Source: Micromonospora sp. MP36 (lineage in GTDB: Bacteria > Actinomycetota > Actinomycetes > Mycobacteriales > Micromonosporaceae). Taken from it: 64,000 bases of DNA. The stretch is from the NCBI RefSeq assembly GCF_008119785.1, contig NZ_VSFA01000003.1:124001-188000 (forward strand), given 5' to 3'. Each line of letters opens with the position of its first letter. Position 1 is the first letter of the stretch. The notes beneath the pieces are model-generated. The model saw only the letters and a list, made by a program, of their open reading frames with translations, was not told where the DNA came from and made no database searches. The position numbers and the translations under genes were made by a program. Shown in pieces: positions 18,280-27,297 of this stretch.

Positions 18280-19506
18280 TCACCGTCCGACCGCGGTCCG
18301 CCTGGGCGTCCCGGCGTCGGATCGGGCGGGCGGGACGGCCGTCCCGGCACCGGCCGACCGACTGACCGAATGCCCCGACGCCACCGCCGCGATAAGGTCC
18401 TCCAACTCGGGCAGCACGACGCTGACCAGGTAGTGCGCGCCGACCCGGCGTCGGCCCGCCGCGCCGAGCGCCGCAGCCAGTCCGGGCGCGCTCGACAACC
18501 GACGGACCGCGTCGGCGAGTTCGGCGGGGTCGGCCGGACAGCGCGGGTCCTCGGGGCGCGCCGTGACGAGCAGGCCACACGGTTCCGGGCCGGTCTCCCC
18601 CACCATCTCGGCGATGGCTCCGACCCGGGTGGCGACCACCGGGACGGCATGCGCCATGGCTTCGATCACCGCCATCGGGAACCCCTCGGTGGCCGAGGGC
18701 AGGAGCAGGACGTCCGTACGGGCAAGCGTCGCGTCGACGCCAGCCCGGTCGAGCGGTCCGGTGACGACCACGCGAGCGGTGAGCCCCAACTCCTCGACGG
18801 TGGCCTCGATCGCGGCGGCGTTCTCCGCGGAGGCCTGCCCCACCAGCAGCAGCCGGACGTCCGGGGGCAGCAGCGCGAGGGCGTGCAACGCGGCGAACGT
18901 GCCCTTCGCGGCCGCCTGCCAGGCCACCAGCGCGAGGGTGAGTCCCTGGTCGCGGCGCCGCGGCTCGGGCGGGCATGCCTGCGCCCAGTACTCGTCGGGC
19001 AGCATGTTCGGCAGGTACCGGACGGGGGTGTTGGCCAGTCGCCGAGCCAGGAAGTGTTCGATCGGCCGGGTGATGACCACGACCAGCGACACCCGGTCGA
19101 GGGCCCAGAGCGTGAACCGACGGCGCAGCACGCCGGTGCCGAACAACCTCGCCTGGTCGCCGCCGTGCAGATGGACGACGACGGGCCGGCGCAGCAGCCG
19201 CAGGCCGAGCGCCAACGGGAGATCGCGCAGCAGGAAGCCGAGTCCGGGCGACGAGGTGACGTAGACAGCGTCCACCGCCTCCGCGCGCGCCCGGCGCAGT
19301 ACCCGCCACACCCGAGCGACGGCCGCCCGGCCGGCCAGCCACCGGTGCCGCACGGTTTCCCGCTCGCCGAGCACCGCGAAGTGCCGCGAGGTGTTCTCGA
19401 CCAGGAAGTCCGTCCGCCGGGCCCGATCCAGCAGGATGGCCGCCCAGGAGGCGATCCCGCCGGTCGTGCTGGTGGGTGCCAGGAGCAGCACCCGGGGGCG
19501 GCTCAC
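18280..19506 (-). CDS. GT4 family glycosyltransferase
   Basis: A 408-residue GT4 glycosyltransferase. It begins RPRVLLLAPTSTTGGIASWA; the glycine-rich GGIASW is typical of the acceptor side. Later come VVVHLHGGDQARLF, YLPNMLPDEYW, LTLALVAWQAAAKG and the EX7E-type loop LLPSATEGFPMAVIEAMAHA. The C-terminal 35 residues are proline, serine and arginine rich and look disordered. The GTG start overlaps the stop of the polymerase gene (GTGA). It lies within the long minus-strand polysaccharide operon. Confidence 0.87.
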   Translation of the reverse strand: MSRPRVLLLAPTSTTGGIASWAAILLDRARRTDFLVENTSRHFAVLGERETVRHRWLAGRAAVARVWRVLRRARAEAVDAVYVTSSPGLGFLLRDLPLALGLRLLRRPVVVHLHGGDQARLFGTGVLRRRFTLWALDRVSLVVVITRPIEHFLARRLANTPVRYLPNMLPDEYWAQACPPEPRRRDQGLTLALVAWQAAAKGTFAALHALALLPPDVRLLLVGQASAENAAAIEATVEELGLTARVVVTGPLDRAGVDATLARTDVLLLPSATEGFPMAVIEAMAHAVPVVATRVGAIAEMVGETGPEPCGLLVTARPEDPRCPADPAELADAVRRLSSAPGLAAALGAAGRRRVGAHYLVSVVLPELEDLIAAVASGHSVSRSAGAGTAVPPARSDAGTPRRTAVGR

Positions 19507-20765
19507 CGTCGCTCCCCGGCCCGCTGGAGCGACGGGTAAGTGGTGAGCGCGAAGGCGACCACGAGCCACAGCGACCGGCGCCATTCCAGCGACAGGGTCG
19601 TCGACATGACACAGATCACCAGGCCCAGGGGCAGCAGCATCGGACGGAAGATCGAACGGCGGGCCTGTGCGACAGCGACGAGGACGACAACGGCAAAGAG
19701 CGCCAGCCCGACGAGGCCCAGTTCGAGGATGAGGCCGAGCGCCACGTTGTGCGTGACCGCGTGCATCCCGTGCACCCCTTCGAGGTAGCTCTGCGAGTTG
19801 CCGAGCCCAACGCCGCGCAGGCGCAGGCCGTCGGAGAGAACCGCCGACCAGATGTACTCCCGCCCGGAGAGTTCGCCGGTTTCGACCGAGTCGAAGAGCG
19901 AGGTGAGCCGGGGCGGGACGTACTGCGTCGAGAGGCCGAGTGCGATGAGCAGGCCGGCCCCGACCACCAGGGGCATCCGGGCCACGGCGACGGCGCGGTG
20001 CTTCCACAGCGCGTGCACGAGGACCAGCACGGTGCCGGCCACCACGGCCACCGCCCCGGTACGCGAGCCGGTGGCGACCAGACCGACGGCGCACGGCACG
20101 GCGAAGGCGAAACCCCACCAGGTCGAGCGGGCCCGGGAGGTCAGGGCCAGGTGCAACGCCATGACCACCGCCATCGCCAGGAACGCCGCGACGTCATTGG
20201 CGTTCCCCGAGGCCGTGCGACGTTGCGCGTACATGTCGGCAGGCGCCAGCAGCACCGCGACGGCGAGGATGGTCGAGCTGGCGCAGTAGCCCCACACGGC
20301 CGCCCGCCACACCGGACCCAGGAAGGCCGGCAGCAGCACCGTCACGATCGCCACCAGGGCCGCCGTCGGCAGGCGGAGCAGGTAGACGTCCGGATCGAAC
20401 GCCCAGAAGTAAGACGCCACCGCCCACACCATGAGCGCGGCGACCGCGGCCAGCCCCAGCGGCGTCCCACCGGCCGGCGGACGCCCGGGCCGGAGCAGGT
20501 CGGCCAGCGCGGCGACGACGAAGACGAGGCTCACCACGAACGGCACGCTGCGGTCACCGAGCGGCAGCCCGTCGAACGGCACGCTCGTCACGTAGACCAC
20601 GGCGAGACCGCCGGCGAGCGACGGCCGCCGGGATGGCGGGCGCCGCGGCGCCGGCACCCGCGCACCGTCGGCCGGCCCGATGCCGGGCCGTAGGCGGTGA
20701 CGACCGCCACCCGCATCGGCCACCGCCAACGGCGCCCCGACCTTGCTGCTCTCTCGCAGGTACAC
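19503..20765 (-). CDS. O-antigen polymerase/ligase family membrane protein (Wzy-like)
   Basis: A 420-residue polytopic membrane protein with about ten hydrophobic segments, likely the polymerase that joins repeat units outside the membrane or a ligase of the same fold. Motifs of the Wzy_C family are visible: ASGNANDVAAFLA, ATGSRTGAVAVVAG and, in the large outer loop, ELSGREYIWSAVLSDGLRLR followed by HNVALGLILELG. Two starts fit: TTG at 20768 and GTG at 20765, both behind GGGGAGG. GTG gives the better 8-base spacing. It sits between the epimerase gene (24 bp) and a glycosyltransferase gene (4-bp overlap). Polymerase versus ligase cannot be decided from sequence. Confidence 0.85.
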   Translation of the reverse strand: MYLRESSKVGAPLAVADAGGGRHRLRPGIGPADGARVPAPRRPPSRRPSLAGGLAVVYVTSVPFDGLPLGDRSVPFVVSLVFVVAALADLLRPGRPPAGGTPLGLAAVAALMVWAVASYFWAFDPDVYLLRLPTAALVAIVTVLLPAFLGPVWRAAVWGYCASSTILAVAVLLAPADMYAQRRTASGNANDVAAFLAMAVVMALHLALTSRARSTWWGFAFAVPCAVGLVATGSRTGAVAVVAGTVLVLVHALWKHRAVAVARMPLVVGAGLLIALGLSTQYVPPRLTSLFDSVETGELSGREYIWSAVLSDGLRLRGVGLGNSQSYLEGVHGMHAVTHNVALGLILELGLVGLALFAVVVLVAVAQARRSIFRPMLLPLGLVICVMSTTLSLEWRRSLWLVVAFALTTYPSLQRAGERR

Positions 20766-20789
20766 CAACTGGACCTCCCCTTCGTCGCC

Positions 20790-21785
20790 TCAGCCGACGA
20801 CCGGCTGGACCTGGCGCTCGGACGGTGGGACCAACTGAGCCCGCAGGGGAAGCTGCGCCTCGTGCCAGGCCACGGTGGCAGCGAGCCCGTCACCGAGCGG
20901 TACGGCTTCCACCTGCGGAAACAGCTGACGCAGGAGCTTGTTGTCCGCTTCGGAGTGCAGGATGTCCCCCACCCGGGCCGGGGCGTATCGCCGGGCGACC
21001 GGTCGGCCGAGGATCAGCTCCAGCTCGGCGAGCACGGCGTGCAGGTCGGTCCGGGTCCCGTAGGCCAGGTTCACCGGTAGGGGATGGTGCACGTGGCGCC
21101 GGACGGCGTCGAGGATGACCTCGCAGACCGTGTCCACGTAGGTGAAGTCCCGAGTCTGCTGGCCGTCGCCGTAGACGACCACCGGCTCGTTGCGCAGCGC
21201 GGCGTGCACGAACCGGGGGATGACCGCGGCGTACGTGTGGTCGTGGCGCTGCCCCGGCCCGTAGACGTTGAAAAACCGGAAGGCGAGGGTAGGCAGGCCG
21301 TAGCAGGCCTGGTACGCGGAGGCGTACGCCTCGGTGGCGAGCTTGCCGGCGGCGTACGGGCTGAGGGCGCTGGTCCAGGTCAGCTCGCTCTTCGGCAGCT
21401 CGGGGTTGGCCCCGTACACCGACGACGACGAGGCCAGCACGACGTGCCGGACCCCTTCCCGGCGGGCAGCCTCGAGCACGCAGAGCGTGCCGGTGGCGTT
21501 GGCGCTGTGCGCGGCGACCGGCTCCTGGATCGAGCCGGGCACGCTGGACATCGCCGCCAGGTGGACGACCACGTCCCGGCCGGTCATCGCCCGGGACAGC
21601 CGGGTCTCGTCCAGGATGGAGGCCTCGCGCAGCTCCACATCGAGGCCGGCCAGGTTGGCCCGGCTGCCGGTGGAGAGGTCGTCGAGCACCCGGATGTCGG
21701 TCACGGTCGGATCGGCCGCCGCGATCCGGACCAGGTTCGCGCCGATGAAGCCGGCGCCGCCAGTGATCAGCAGTCGCATCCGCAT
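20790..21785 (-). CDS. NAD-dependent UDP-sugar epimerase, GalE/WbpP-like
   Basis: A 331-residue extended SDR likely to epimerise C4 of a UDP-hexose or UDP-N-acetylhexosamine. The NAD loop is TGGAGFIGANLV, the catalytic serine region is VLASSSSVYGANPEL, and the YxxxK pair is in SPYAAGKLATEAYA. The substrate-binding FRFFNVYGPGQRHDH and DFTYVDTV motifs match UDP-glucose/UDP-GlcNAc 4-epimerases. ATG at 21785 is chosen over the ATG two codons later because AAGGG lies 5 bases before it. It probably supplies a galacto-configured donor to the surrounding glycosyltransferases. Confidence 0.88.
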   Translation of the reverse strand: MRMRLLITGGAGFIGANLVRIAAADPTVTDIRVLDDLSTGSRANLAGLDVELREASILDETRLSRAMTGRDVVVHLAAMSSVPGSIQEPVAAHSANATGTLCVLEAARREGVRHVVLASSSSVYGANPELPKSELTWTSALSPYAAGKLATEAYASAYQACYGLPTLAFRFFNVYGPGQRHDHTYAAVIPRFVHAALRNEPVVVYGDGQQTRDFTYVDTVCEVILDAVRRHVHHPLPVNLAYGTRTDLHAVLAELELILGRPVARRYAPARVGDILHSEADNKLLRQLFPQVEAVPLGDGLAATVAWHEAQLPLRAQLVPPSERQVQPVVG

Positions 21786-21952
21786 TCCGTCCCTTCCACA
21801 CGCGACAGCAGGTTGGCTCGCCGGCCGGTCGGCGGACCGTACGGTGCACCGGTGACCTGGGCGCCGAGATAGAGCTCGCAGCGGCATCGCATCGGTTGCA
21901 CTGCCTTCCTGCCGACGAAGCGTGGTGTCAGCCTAAAGTGGAATATCATGAT
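21786..21952 (-). promoter_or_regulatory. Possible internal promoter region before the epimerase gene
   Basis: This 167-bp gap inside the minus-strand cluster is unusually long for an operon with mostly overlapping genes, and its right end is A/T-rich (around ATCATGATA at 21947-21955 and CTAAAG nearby). An internal promoter is plausible, but no matched -35/-10 pair is claimed. Confidence 0.3.
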
Positions 21953-23086
21953 TTATCGCGTTTTCACGTTTATCGTGGTAGACGGACTCTGCCCGCCGCC
22001 CGCCGTGGCGGCCGTCTCCGCTGCCGTGACCCCGCAGAACGGCGCGAGGACGGCGGCGGCGGTCCGCCCGTCGTGCCAGCGCCGCACGAAGCGCGGCCCC
22101 TGTGCCGCGCGCCGGGCGAAGCTCTCCGGGTCCGCGACGATCCGCCTCATCACCTCGCCGAACGTCGACGGCGGGGCGTCGACCACGGGCGGGTCCTCCG
22201 GCATCAGCGCCCGCGTGGCGGGGCAGACGTAGCCGACGACGAGGCGTCCGGCGGCAAGTCCCTCCACGGCGGCGACGCCGTAGCTGCCGGTCAGGATCTG
22301 GTCGACCACCACGTCAGCCTGCGCCACCAGCGCCGGCATGGCGTCGTGCGGGACGCTCTCCGGACGCAGGTAACGGATCAGCCCCCGCGCGGCGAGGTCG
22401 CGCAGGATCGGGTCGACCAGCTCGGTGCCCTTGATCGGCGGGAGGCTCCGGCTGGGTCGGTGCAGCACGACGGGCGGGCCGCCACCAGCGAGCGCGGGGC
22501 GCGCGGTCGACCACGGCCGGGGATCGACCGTCACCGGGAGCCAGGTGGCAGACTGGAGGTCCAGCAGCAGGTCGGGGGTGCTGACGAAGACCGGCAGGCC
22601 GAGACGGGTGGCGAGCGCCCGGTTGCCAGCCGCGCGGCGGACCGCGTCCACCCAGCCCCGATCCGCGTCGGCGTAGTAGGAGAATGGCAGCCGGTCCCGG
22701 TGGGCCTCCGGGTCCCGCACCTCGGTCCCGTGCGCAATCAGGGCCAGCCGACGGCCCTGTCCGACCAGCCCGCGCAGGTCGGCCTCGAGGTCGGGCCCGC
22801 TCAGCGGCAGGAATCCGTCGACGGCCACGTGGGTCGCCGTACGGAGGGCGCGGCTCAGCCGGACCGCCCGACCCCAGGGCGTGGTGAGCCGGTGCGCGGG
22901 GACCCGGTGGTGGACGGGGAAGCGGAAATCGCCGTGGCGCCGCCGGCCGGGGGGCGCCAGGTCAAAGGCGAACGAGGTGGCCGGCACACCCCGGTGCCGC
23001 TGCGCCGCGACCGCCCAGTGGTAAGCCTGCCCGGCGTAGTTCGCCGGGCCGATGGCCAGCGTCACGCGCTCCGTCGACCAGGTCAC
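21953..23086 (-). CDS. Glycosyltransferase family 1/4-like protein
   Basis: A 377-residue protein with a GT-B-type layout. The N-half has VTLAIGPANYAGQAYHWAVA and RLALIAHGTEVRDPEAHRD. The C-half has PPVVLHRPSRSLPPIKGTEL, VPHDAMPALVAQADVVVDQI and the loop TGSYGVAAVEGLAAGRLVVG, similar to donor-binding loops. It is weaker than a textbook GT4, so the exact family is uncertain. GTG at 23086 is preferred over a GTG at 23131 (which overlaps the flippase stop) because a full GGAGAGGAG site precedes it. The last codons are A/T-rich. Confidence 0.72.
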   Translation of the reverse strand: MTWSTERVTLAIGPANYAGQAYHWAVAAQRHRGVPATSFAFDLAPPGRRRHGDFRFPVHHRVPAHRLTTPWGRAVRLSRALRTATHVAVDGFLPLSGPDLEADLRGLVGQGRRLALIAHGTEVRDPEAHRDRLPFSYYADADRGWVDAVRRAAGNRALATRLGLPVFVSTPDLLLDLQSATWLPVTVDPRPWSTARPALAGGGPPVVLHRPSRSLPPIKGTELVDPILRDLAARGLIRYLRPESVPHDAMPALVAQADVVVDQILTGSYGVAAVEGLAAGRLVVGYVCPATRALMPEDPPVVDAPPSTFGEVMRRIVADPESFARRAAQGPRFVRRWHDGRTAAAVLAPFCGVTAAETAATAGGGQSPSTTINVKTR

Positions 23087-23127
23087 CGCGTCTCCTCTCC
23101 GTATCACGAGAAACCGAGGGGACGCCG

Positions 23128-24675
23128 TCACTCGGCGGCGCCGACACCGGCCGGCGCGATGTGGCCGGGCGACGCCTCCCGGGGCGGGGCCCCGCCCGGC
23201 CTGCGGCCCTGGCGGTAGAGCCACCCCGCCGCCCAGCCGACCAGGGCCACCGTCAGCGAGCCGGCCAGGGCCGCGTGCAGCGGACGCGGCAGCGGCTCCC
23301 GGAGCAGCAGCAGCGCCGGATAGCCCACGCCGACGACCAGCAGGTAGCGCCGGTTGCCCCACGCCCAGGACCGCAGGCGTGAACCGGCGATCCGCAGCGA
23401 CCAACGGACGTAGTAGAGGCAGATCAGGACGCCACTGACGGAGTAGGCCGCGATCCCCATCATCGGCCGGTCCCTCAGCACCCCCGCGGCCAGCGCTCCG
23501 AGGCGCAGCGCGGCCTCCACAACCGAGAGCAGCAGCAGCCGGGTCAGCTGCTTCTTCACTGTCATCAGGCTGCTCAGCGGCGAGGAGACGAAGGAGACGG
23601 CAAGCCAGGGGGCGAGCACTGCGGAGATGAGGCCCGCCGCGCGCCACTGCTCGCCGAAAAACATCGCGTACAGGTCCGGCCCGAGGAGCATGACCAGCCC
23701 GAAGAACGGCGTGCCGAGCATGGTCAGCCCGGTGATCGCGCGCTGGATGGCCGGCTCCTGGTCGACGCCGGCGCGTTCCTGCTCGGCCATCTTCGGGTAG
23801 AAGACCGTGGCGACGGCCTGCCCGACCAACGTCGCTGGCAGGGCGACGATGCGGATGGCGAAGGCGAACAGGCCCGAGACGGTCACCCCATAGCAGAGGG
23901 CGACCAGGGGGGCCACGGCGCTGACGGTCACAGTGTTGAGCAGGCTCGGCCAGAGCAGCATCAGGGAGAACCGCCGCCACTTCACCACTGCGGCACCACA
24001 GGTCGACAGCCGGAGCATGCCCAAACCTGATCCCCGCCACATCGACACGGTGTTCCACACCTGCGCGCAAACGAAGCCGAGCGATAGCCCAACTCCGCCC
24101 AGGCCCAGCCGGCCTGCACCGAGTTGCGCGGCGTTCTGCACCAGCGAAGCGGTGAACCGGCTCCGGCTGATCGCGCCGAACCGTTGCTGACGGCTGAGCA
24201 GCATGCGGAACGCCGCCAACGCGCCGACGGCCGCGACAGCTGGTGGCACCAGCCAGACCGAGGTACCGGCGCCGAGGTCGAACCAGGGTCGGCCGGTCAG
24301 CAACATCGCCACGATGAGGACGGCGAGCAGGCCGGCGGCCGCCAGGGCCGACAGCAGGACCGCCGCGAAGGCCACCATGCCTGCCTCCTGGTCGTCCTCG
24401 GCCAGCGGCACAGCCATCTCCAGGCGGAGGGTGGCGACCGTGGCGAGGATCGTCGCGGCGGCCAAGGCAATGGAGTACTGCCCGAAGTCGACCGGCGCGT
24501 ACAGCCGGGCCAACAGCACGGTGGCGATCAGGGAGACCACCTGGGACGCGGCGGTGGCCAGGGTCAGTGCGGACACCTGTCGATAGAAGGAACTGGGGAG
24601 CAGCCCGGCGAGCCGGCTCCGGAGGCTGCCGTCCGGCCGTCGGACGAGGACGGCTCCGGTCGTCGGTGCGGGCAT
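23128..24675 (-). CDS. Wzx-type polysaccharide flippase
   Basis: A 515-residue membrane protein of the polysaccharide-transport (MOP/MATE) superfamily, expected to flip undecaprenyl-linked repeat units across the membrane. About 12-14 hydrophobic segments are visible, starting at YRQVSALTLATAASQVVSLI. The LLARLYAPVDFGQYSIALA stretch is the family's usual first-helix signature. ATG at 24675 is chosen over an ATG 37 codons upstream because it has the strong GAGGGGAG site and the extra N-terminus is unconserved-looking. It is the first gene of the minus-strand polysaccharide operon reaching 15702. Confidence 0.88.
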   Translation of the reverse strand: MPAPTTGAVLVRRPDGSLRSRLAGLLPSSFYRQVSALTLATAASQVVSLIATVLLARLYAPVDFGQYSIALAAATILATVATLRLEMAVPLAEDDQEAGMVAFAAVLLSALAAAGLLAVLIVAMLLTGRPWFDLGAGTSVWLVPPAVAAVGALAAFRMLLSRQQRFGAISRSRFTASLVQNAAQLGAGRLGLGGVGLSLGFVCAQVWNTVSMWRGSGLGMLRLSTCGAAVVKWRRFSLMLLWPSLLNTVTVSAVAPLVALCYGVTVSGLFAFAIRIVALPATLVGQAVATVFYPKMAEQERAGVDQEPAIQRAITGLTMLGTPFFGLVMLLGPDLYAMFFGEQWRAAGLISAVLAPWLAVSFVSSPLSSLMTVKKQLTRLLLLSVVEAALRLGALAAGVLRDRPMMGIAAYSVSGVLICLYYVRWSLRIAGSRLRSWAWGNRRYLLVVGVGYPALLLLREPLPRPLHAALAGSLTVALVGWAAGWLYRQGRRPGGAPPREASPGHIAPAGVGAAE

Positions 24676-24870
24676 GGCTCCCCTCGGCCTAGGCAGGGCG
24701 CGGGGCCGCCACGCTGCCTGGTCGGCCGCTGCGGCCTCGGGTGATCGTGCGAGGACCTCGCTCACCCAACGAGGGAAACCGGGCATGGTGATGGAAAAGC
24801 CCTGCTCACGTCCCCCGTACCCGGCTCAAGGCCCGGAACCGGTCCAGGGGAGCTGCCCGCCGCGCCCGGG

Positions 24871-26067
24871 TCAGTGCGAGTTCGACCGCGGGATCAGGGC
24901 CAGCGCTCCGTCGGTCACCGGCGACCGGTGTTCCGACTGCCTGGGCACCGACGTCGACCCGGTCCCTTGAGATGGCGGCCGGTCGGCGGGTGGCTGCTGC
25001 AGGAAGGTCGCCGGCAACCGGCTCGCCCGGAACCGGCGCCGCAACCAGCCGGAGAGCGGCTTTTCGACGTACCGGTACACGAGCCAGGAGATCACCAGGA
25101 GCGCCGCCAGCACGACGAGGACTGCGGCCCACGGTGGCAGAACCGCACGGACGTAGTGGATCATCGTCCAGCCGACGTACTCGTGCAGCAGGTAGAGCGG
25201 ATAGGTCAGCGCCCCGGCGAGGGTCAACCAGCGCCAACCGACCGCCAGGCGATGCGTGGCCACGCCAGCGATTATCAGGAAGAACAGTGTGACCAGCCCC
25301 GCCTCGACGATGGCGACCTCGGTCGGGGAGAACGGGTTGTGGACCGGGCCGCGCGGCGTCACCGTGCTCACCATCTCCAGCGCGACCAGCCAGGACGCCC
25401 CGACCAGGCCCCACAGGTAGAGGTTGCCTCCGTGCCGGTAGATCAGGTACAGCGCCATGCCGGCGACGAAGAAGGCGGAGTCCCGGGGGACCAGCAGCTT
25501 GGCCAGCAGCGGGACGTCCGCGGCGAAGAGGCCGGCGACCAGCCAGCCCGCGGCGAAGAGCAGCACTCGGCGCGGGGTGTAGCCGCGGAGCAGCACGAAC
25601 ACGCCGAAGAGCAGGTAGAACCGCAGTTCGACCGTCAGGGTCCAGTAGACGACGTCGACACTCGGCACGCCGAGCAGCTCCTGGAACATGGTCAGGTTGG
25701 TCAACACGTCACCGGGGCGCAGCGGCCTGGTGACGACCGGCCACAGGGCGACCACCGCCGTCGTGGCGAGCACCGCGAACCAGTACGCGGGGTATAGCCG
25801 GGTGATCCGGGCGGTGGCGAACTGCGCCAGGCCGCGCCCCTCGGCGCTCATGCAAATCACGAAACCGCTGATCAGGAAGAAGAGGTAGACGCCGAGCCAG
25901 CCGAACTGGGTGACCGGGACCACCGCGGGTAGTGCGGCACCGTTCGGGACACCCCAGGGCCGGGAGAACACGGTGAAGTGGAAAGCCACGACGAGAAGTG
26001 CGGCGACCAGCCGCAGGCCGTCGAGGACGTACAACCGCGCCGGCGCGATCCTGGAGGGGTTTTCCAC
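24871..26067 (-). CDS. Acyltransferase 3 (OafA-like) membrane protein
   Basis: A 398-residue membrane O-acyltransferase that probably adds acetyl or another acyl group to a surface sugar. Visible features: LYVLDGLRLVAALLVVAFHF (the R/H catalytic-type first helix), LGVYLFFLISGFVICMSAEG, ITRLYPAYWFAV, and about ten hydrophobic helices ending in VYRYVEKPLSGWLRRRF. A polar C-terminal tail of 50 residues follows. GTG at 26067 is used, with GGGAG six bases upstream; an overlapping ATG is out of frame. It is separated from the flippase gene by 195 bp but lies on the same strand. Confidence 0.87.
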   Translation of the reverse strand: MENPSRIAPARLYVLDGLRLVAALLVVAFHFTVFSRPWGVPNGAALPAVVPVTQFGWLGVYLFFLISGFVICMSAEGRGLAQFATARITRLYPAYWFAVLATTAVVALWPVVTRPLRPGDVLTNLTMFQELLGVPSVDVVYWTLTVELRFYLLFGVFVLLRGYTPRRVLLFAAGWLVAGLFAADVPLLAKLLVPRDSAFFVAGMALYLIYRHGGNLYLWGLVGASWLVALEMVSTVTPRGPVHNPFSPTEVAIVEAGLVTLFFLIIAGVATHRLAVGWRWLTLAGALTYPLYLLHEYVGWTMIHYVRAVLPPWAAVLVVLAALLVISWLVYRYVEKPLSGWLRRRFRASRLPATFLQQPPADRPPSQGTGSTSVPRQSEHRSPVTDGALALIPRSNSH

Positions 26068-26337
26068 ATGATCTCCCGATGCTCGGCGCCCGGCGCCGTT
26101 CGGCGACCGGGGCTGTCGTCGGTTCGCTGCCCGCGCCGGTTCGACGCCGGTACCAGATCGGCAAACTAGCAGGTCAGCGGCACGGGCAGCAAAGCCACGC
26201 CGGCCCGGCGAGTCGGCGGTCCGGGCGGCGAGGGCGATACCTGGCGGAAGGTCGGGGCGGTGCCACGGACCGCCCTCGCCCGCGTCGTCGTGCCCGGTTT
26301 GCGCGCCTTGTCCCCGGTCCTGTGGTGAGCTGTACCG

Positions 26338-27267
26338 GTGGCGGGGTATGTGTTCGGGCTGGTCCTCCATCCCACCCGGGACGTCTCCGAGGTGGTCGGG
26401 ATCATCGACCGGTGGGCGGCCCGGCACGGCAAGACGCTGGCCGTCCGTGCCGAGGACCGGCACCGGGTCCCGTCCTCCGTGGAGCCGGTCCCGGGGCCGG
26501 AGCTGGCCGCCCGCTCGGACGCGTTGATCAGCATCGGTGGGGACGGCACCATGCTGGGCGCCCTGCGCGCGGCGGTACATGATCCGAAGCCGGTGCTCGG
26601 GGTGCACCTGGGCCGGGTCGGCTTCCTGGTCGAGGTGGAGCCGCCGGACCTGCCGCGGGCGCTGGACCGGCTGGTGGCGCACGACTTCACCGTCGAGTCG
26701 CACGCCTGCCTGGCCTGCGACGTCTGCGGGGACGACGTGGTGGCGTTCAACGACGTCGCCCTGGTCCGCCAGCCGGGCCTGGGCTTCGTCACCGCCAGCC
26801 TCGCCGTCGACGGGCAGGAGTACGGCTACTACCGCTGCGACGCCCTGGTGGTGAGCACACCCACCGGCTCCACCGCCTACAGCTACGCCGCCGGCGGGCC
26901 GCTGGTGTCGCCCGCCACCCAGGCGGTGGTGGTGACGCCCTCGGCGCCCATGTCGGGCATCTCCCGATCGGTGGTGTTCTCCCCCGAGGAGAGCATCCGG
27001 TTCGACCTCCGGCCCAGTTCGGCGCCGGTGGCTGTCGAGGTCGACGGCCTCGTGATCCGCGACGCCGCCACCGAGGGTGCGGTGGAGGCCCGGTACGTCC
27101 GCGACGCCGGCCTGGTCGTCCGGCTCGACCCCCGCCGCTACCAGGAACGCAGCCAGCTCAAGCTCAGCCTGCTCGACCTGCCGCTGCTGCCCGACCAGCT
27201 CCGGGAGTTGCTTCCCGACGAGCTGCGCGAGCAGCTCAGCCGGCGCGAGCTGCCCCCGCCCCGCTGA
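26338..27267 (+). CDS. nadK: NAD kinase
   Basis: A 309-residue NAD kinase, which phosphorylates NAD to NADP. The ATP/NAD-binding signature ISIGGDGTML is at 65-74, followed by GVHLGRVGFLVEV, the NDVALVRQP motif and the conserved VVSTPTGSTAYSYAAGGPLV. The C-terminal 35 residues are charged and leucine-rich (LPLLPDQLRELLPDELREQL). It starts with GTG at 26338, divergent from the acyltransferase gene with 270 bp between, and converges on pgm with a 30-bp gap. The usual tlyA/recN neighbours of actinobacterial nadK are absent here, so this could be a second NAD kinase. Confidence 0.92.
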   Translation: MAGYVFGLVLHPTRDVSEVVGIIDRWAARHGKTLAVRAEDRHRVPSSVEPVPGPELAARSDALISIGGDGTMLGALRAAVHDPKPVLGVHLGRVGFLVEVEPPDLPRALDRLVAHDFTVESHACLACDVCGDDVVAFNDVALVRQPGLGFVTASLAVDGQEYGYYRCDALVVSTPTGSTAYSYAAGGPLVSPATQAVVVTPSAPMSGISRSVVFSPEESIRFDLRPSSAPVAVEVDGLVIRDAATEGAVEARYVRDAGLVVRLDPRRYQERSQLKLSLLDLPLLPDQLRELLPDELREQLSRRELPPPR

Positions 27268-27297
27268 CCGCTGCGCGCCGGCGCCCAGGAGCTGGAC

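Noticed and set aside
18280..20118. A longer glycosyltransferase reading frame extending into the polymerase gene
   Set aside because: GTG at 19506 overlaps the polymerase stop as GTGA, the pattern used throughout the operon, and protein similarity begins there.
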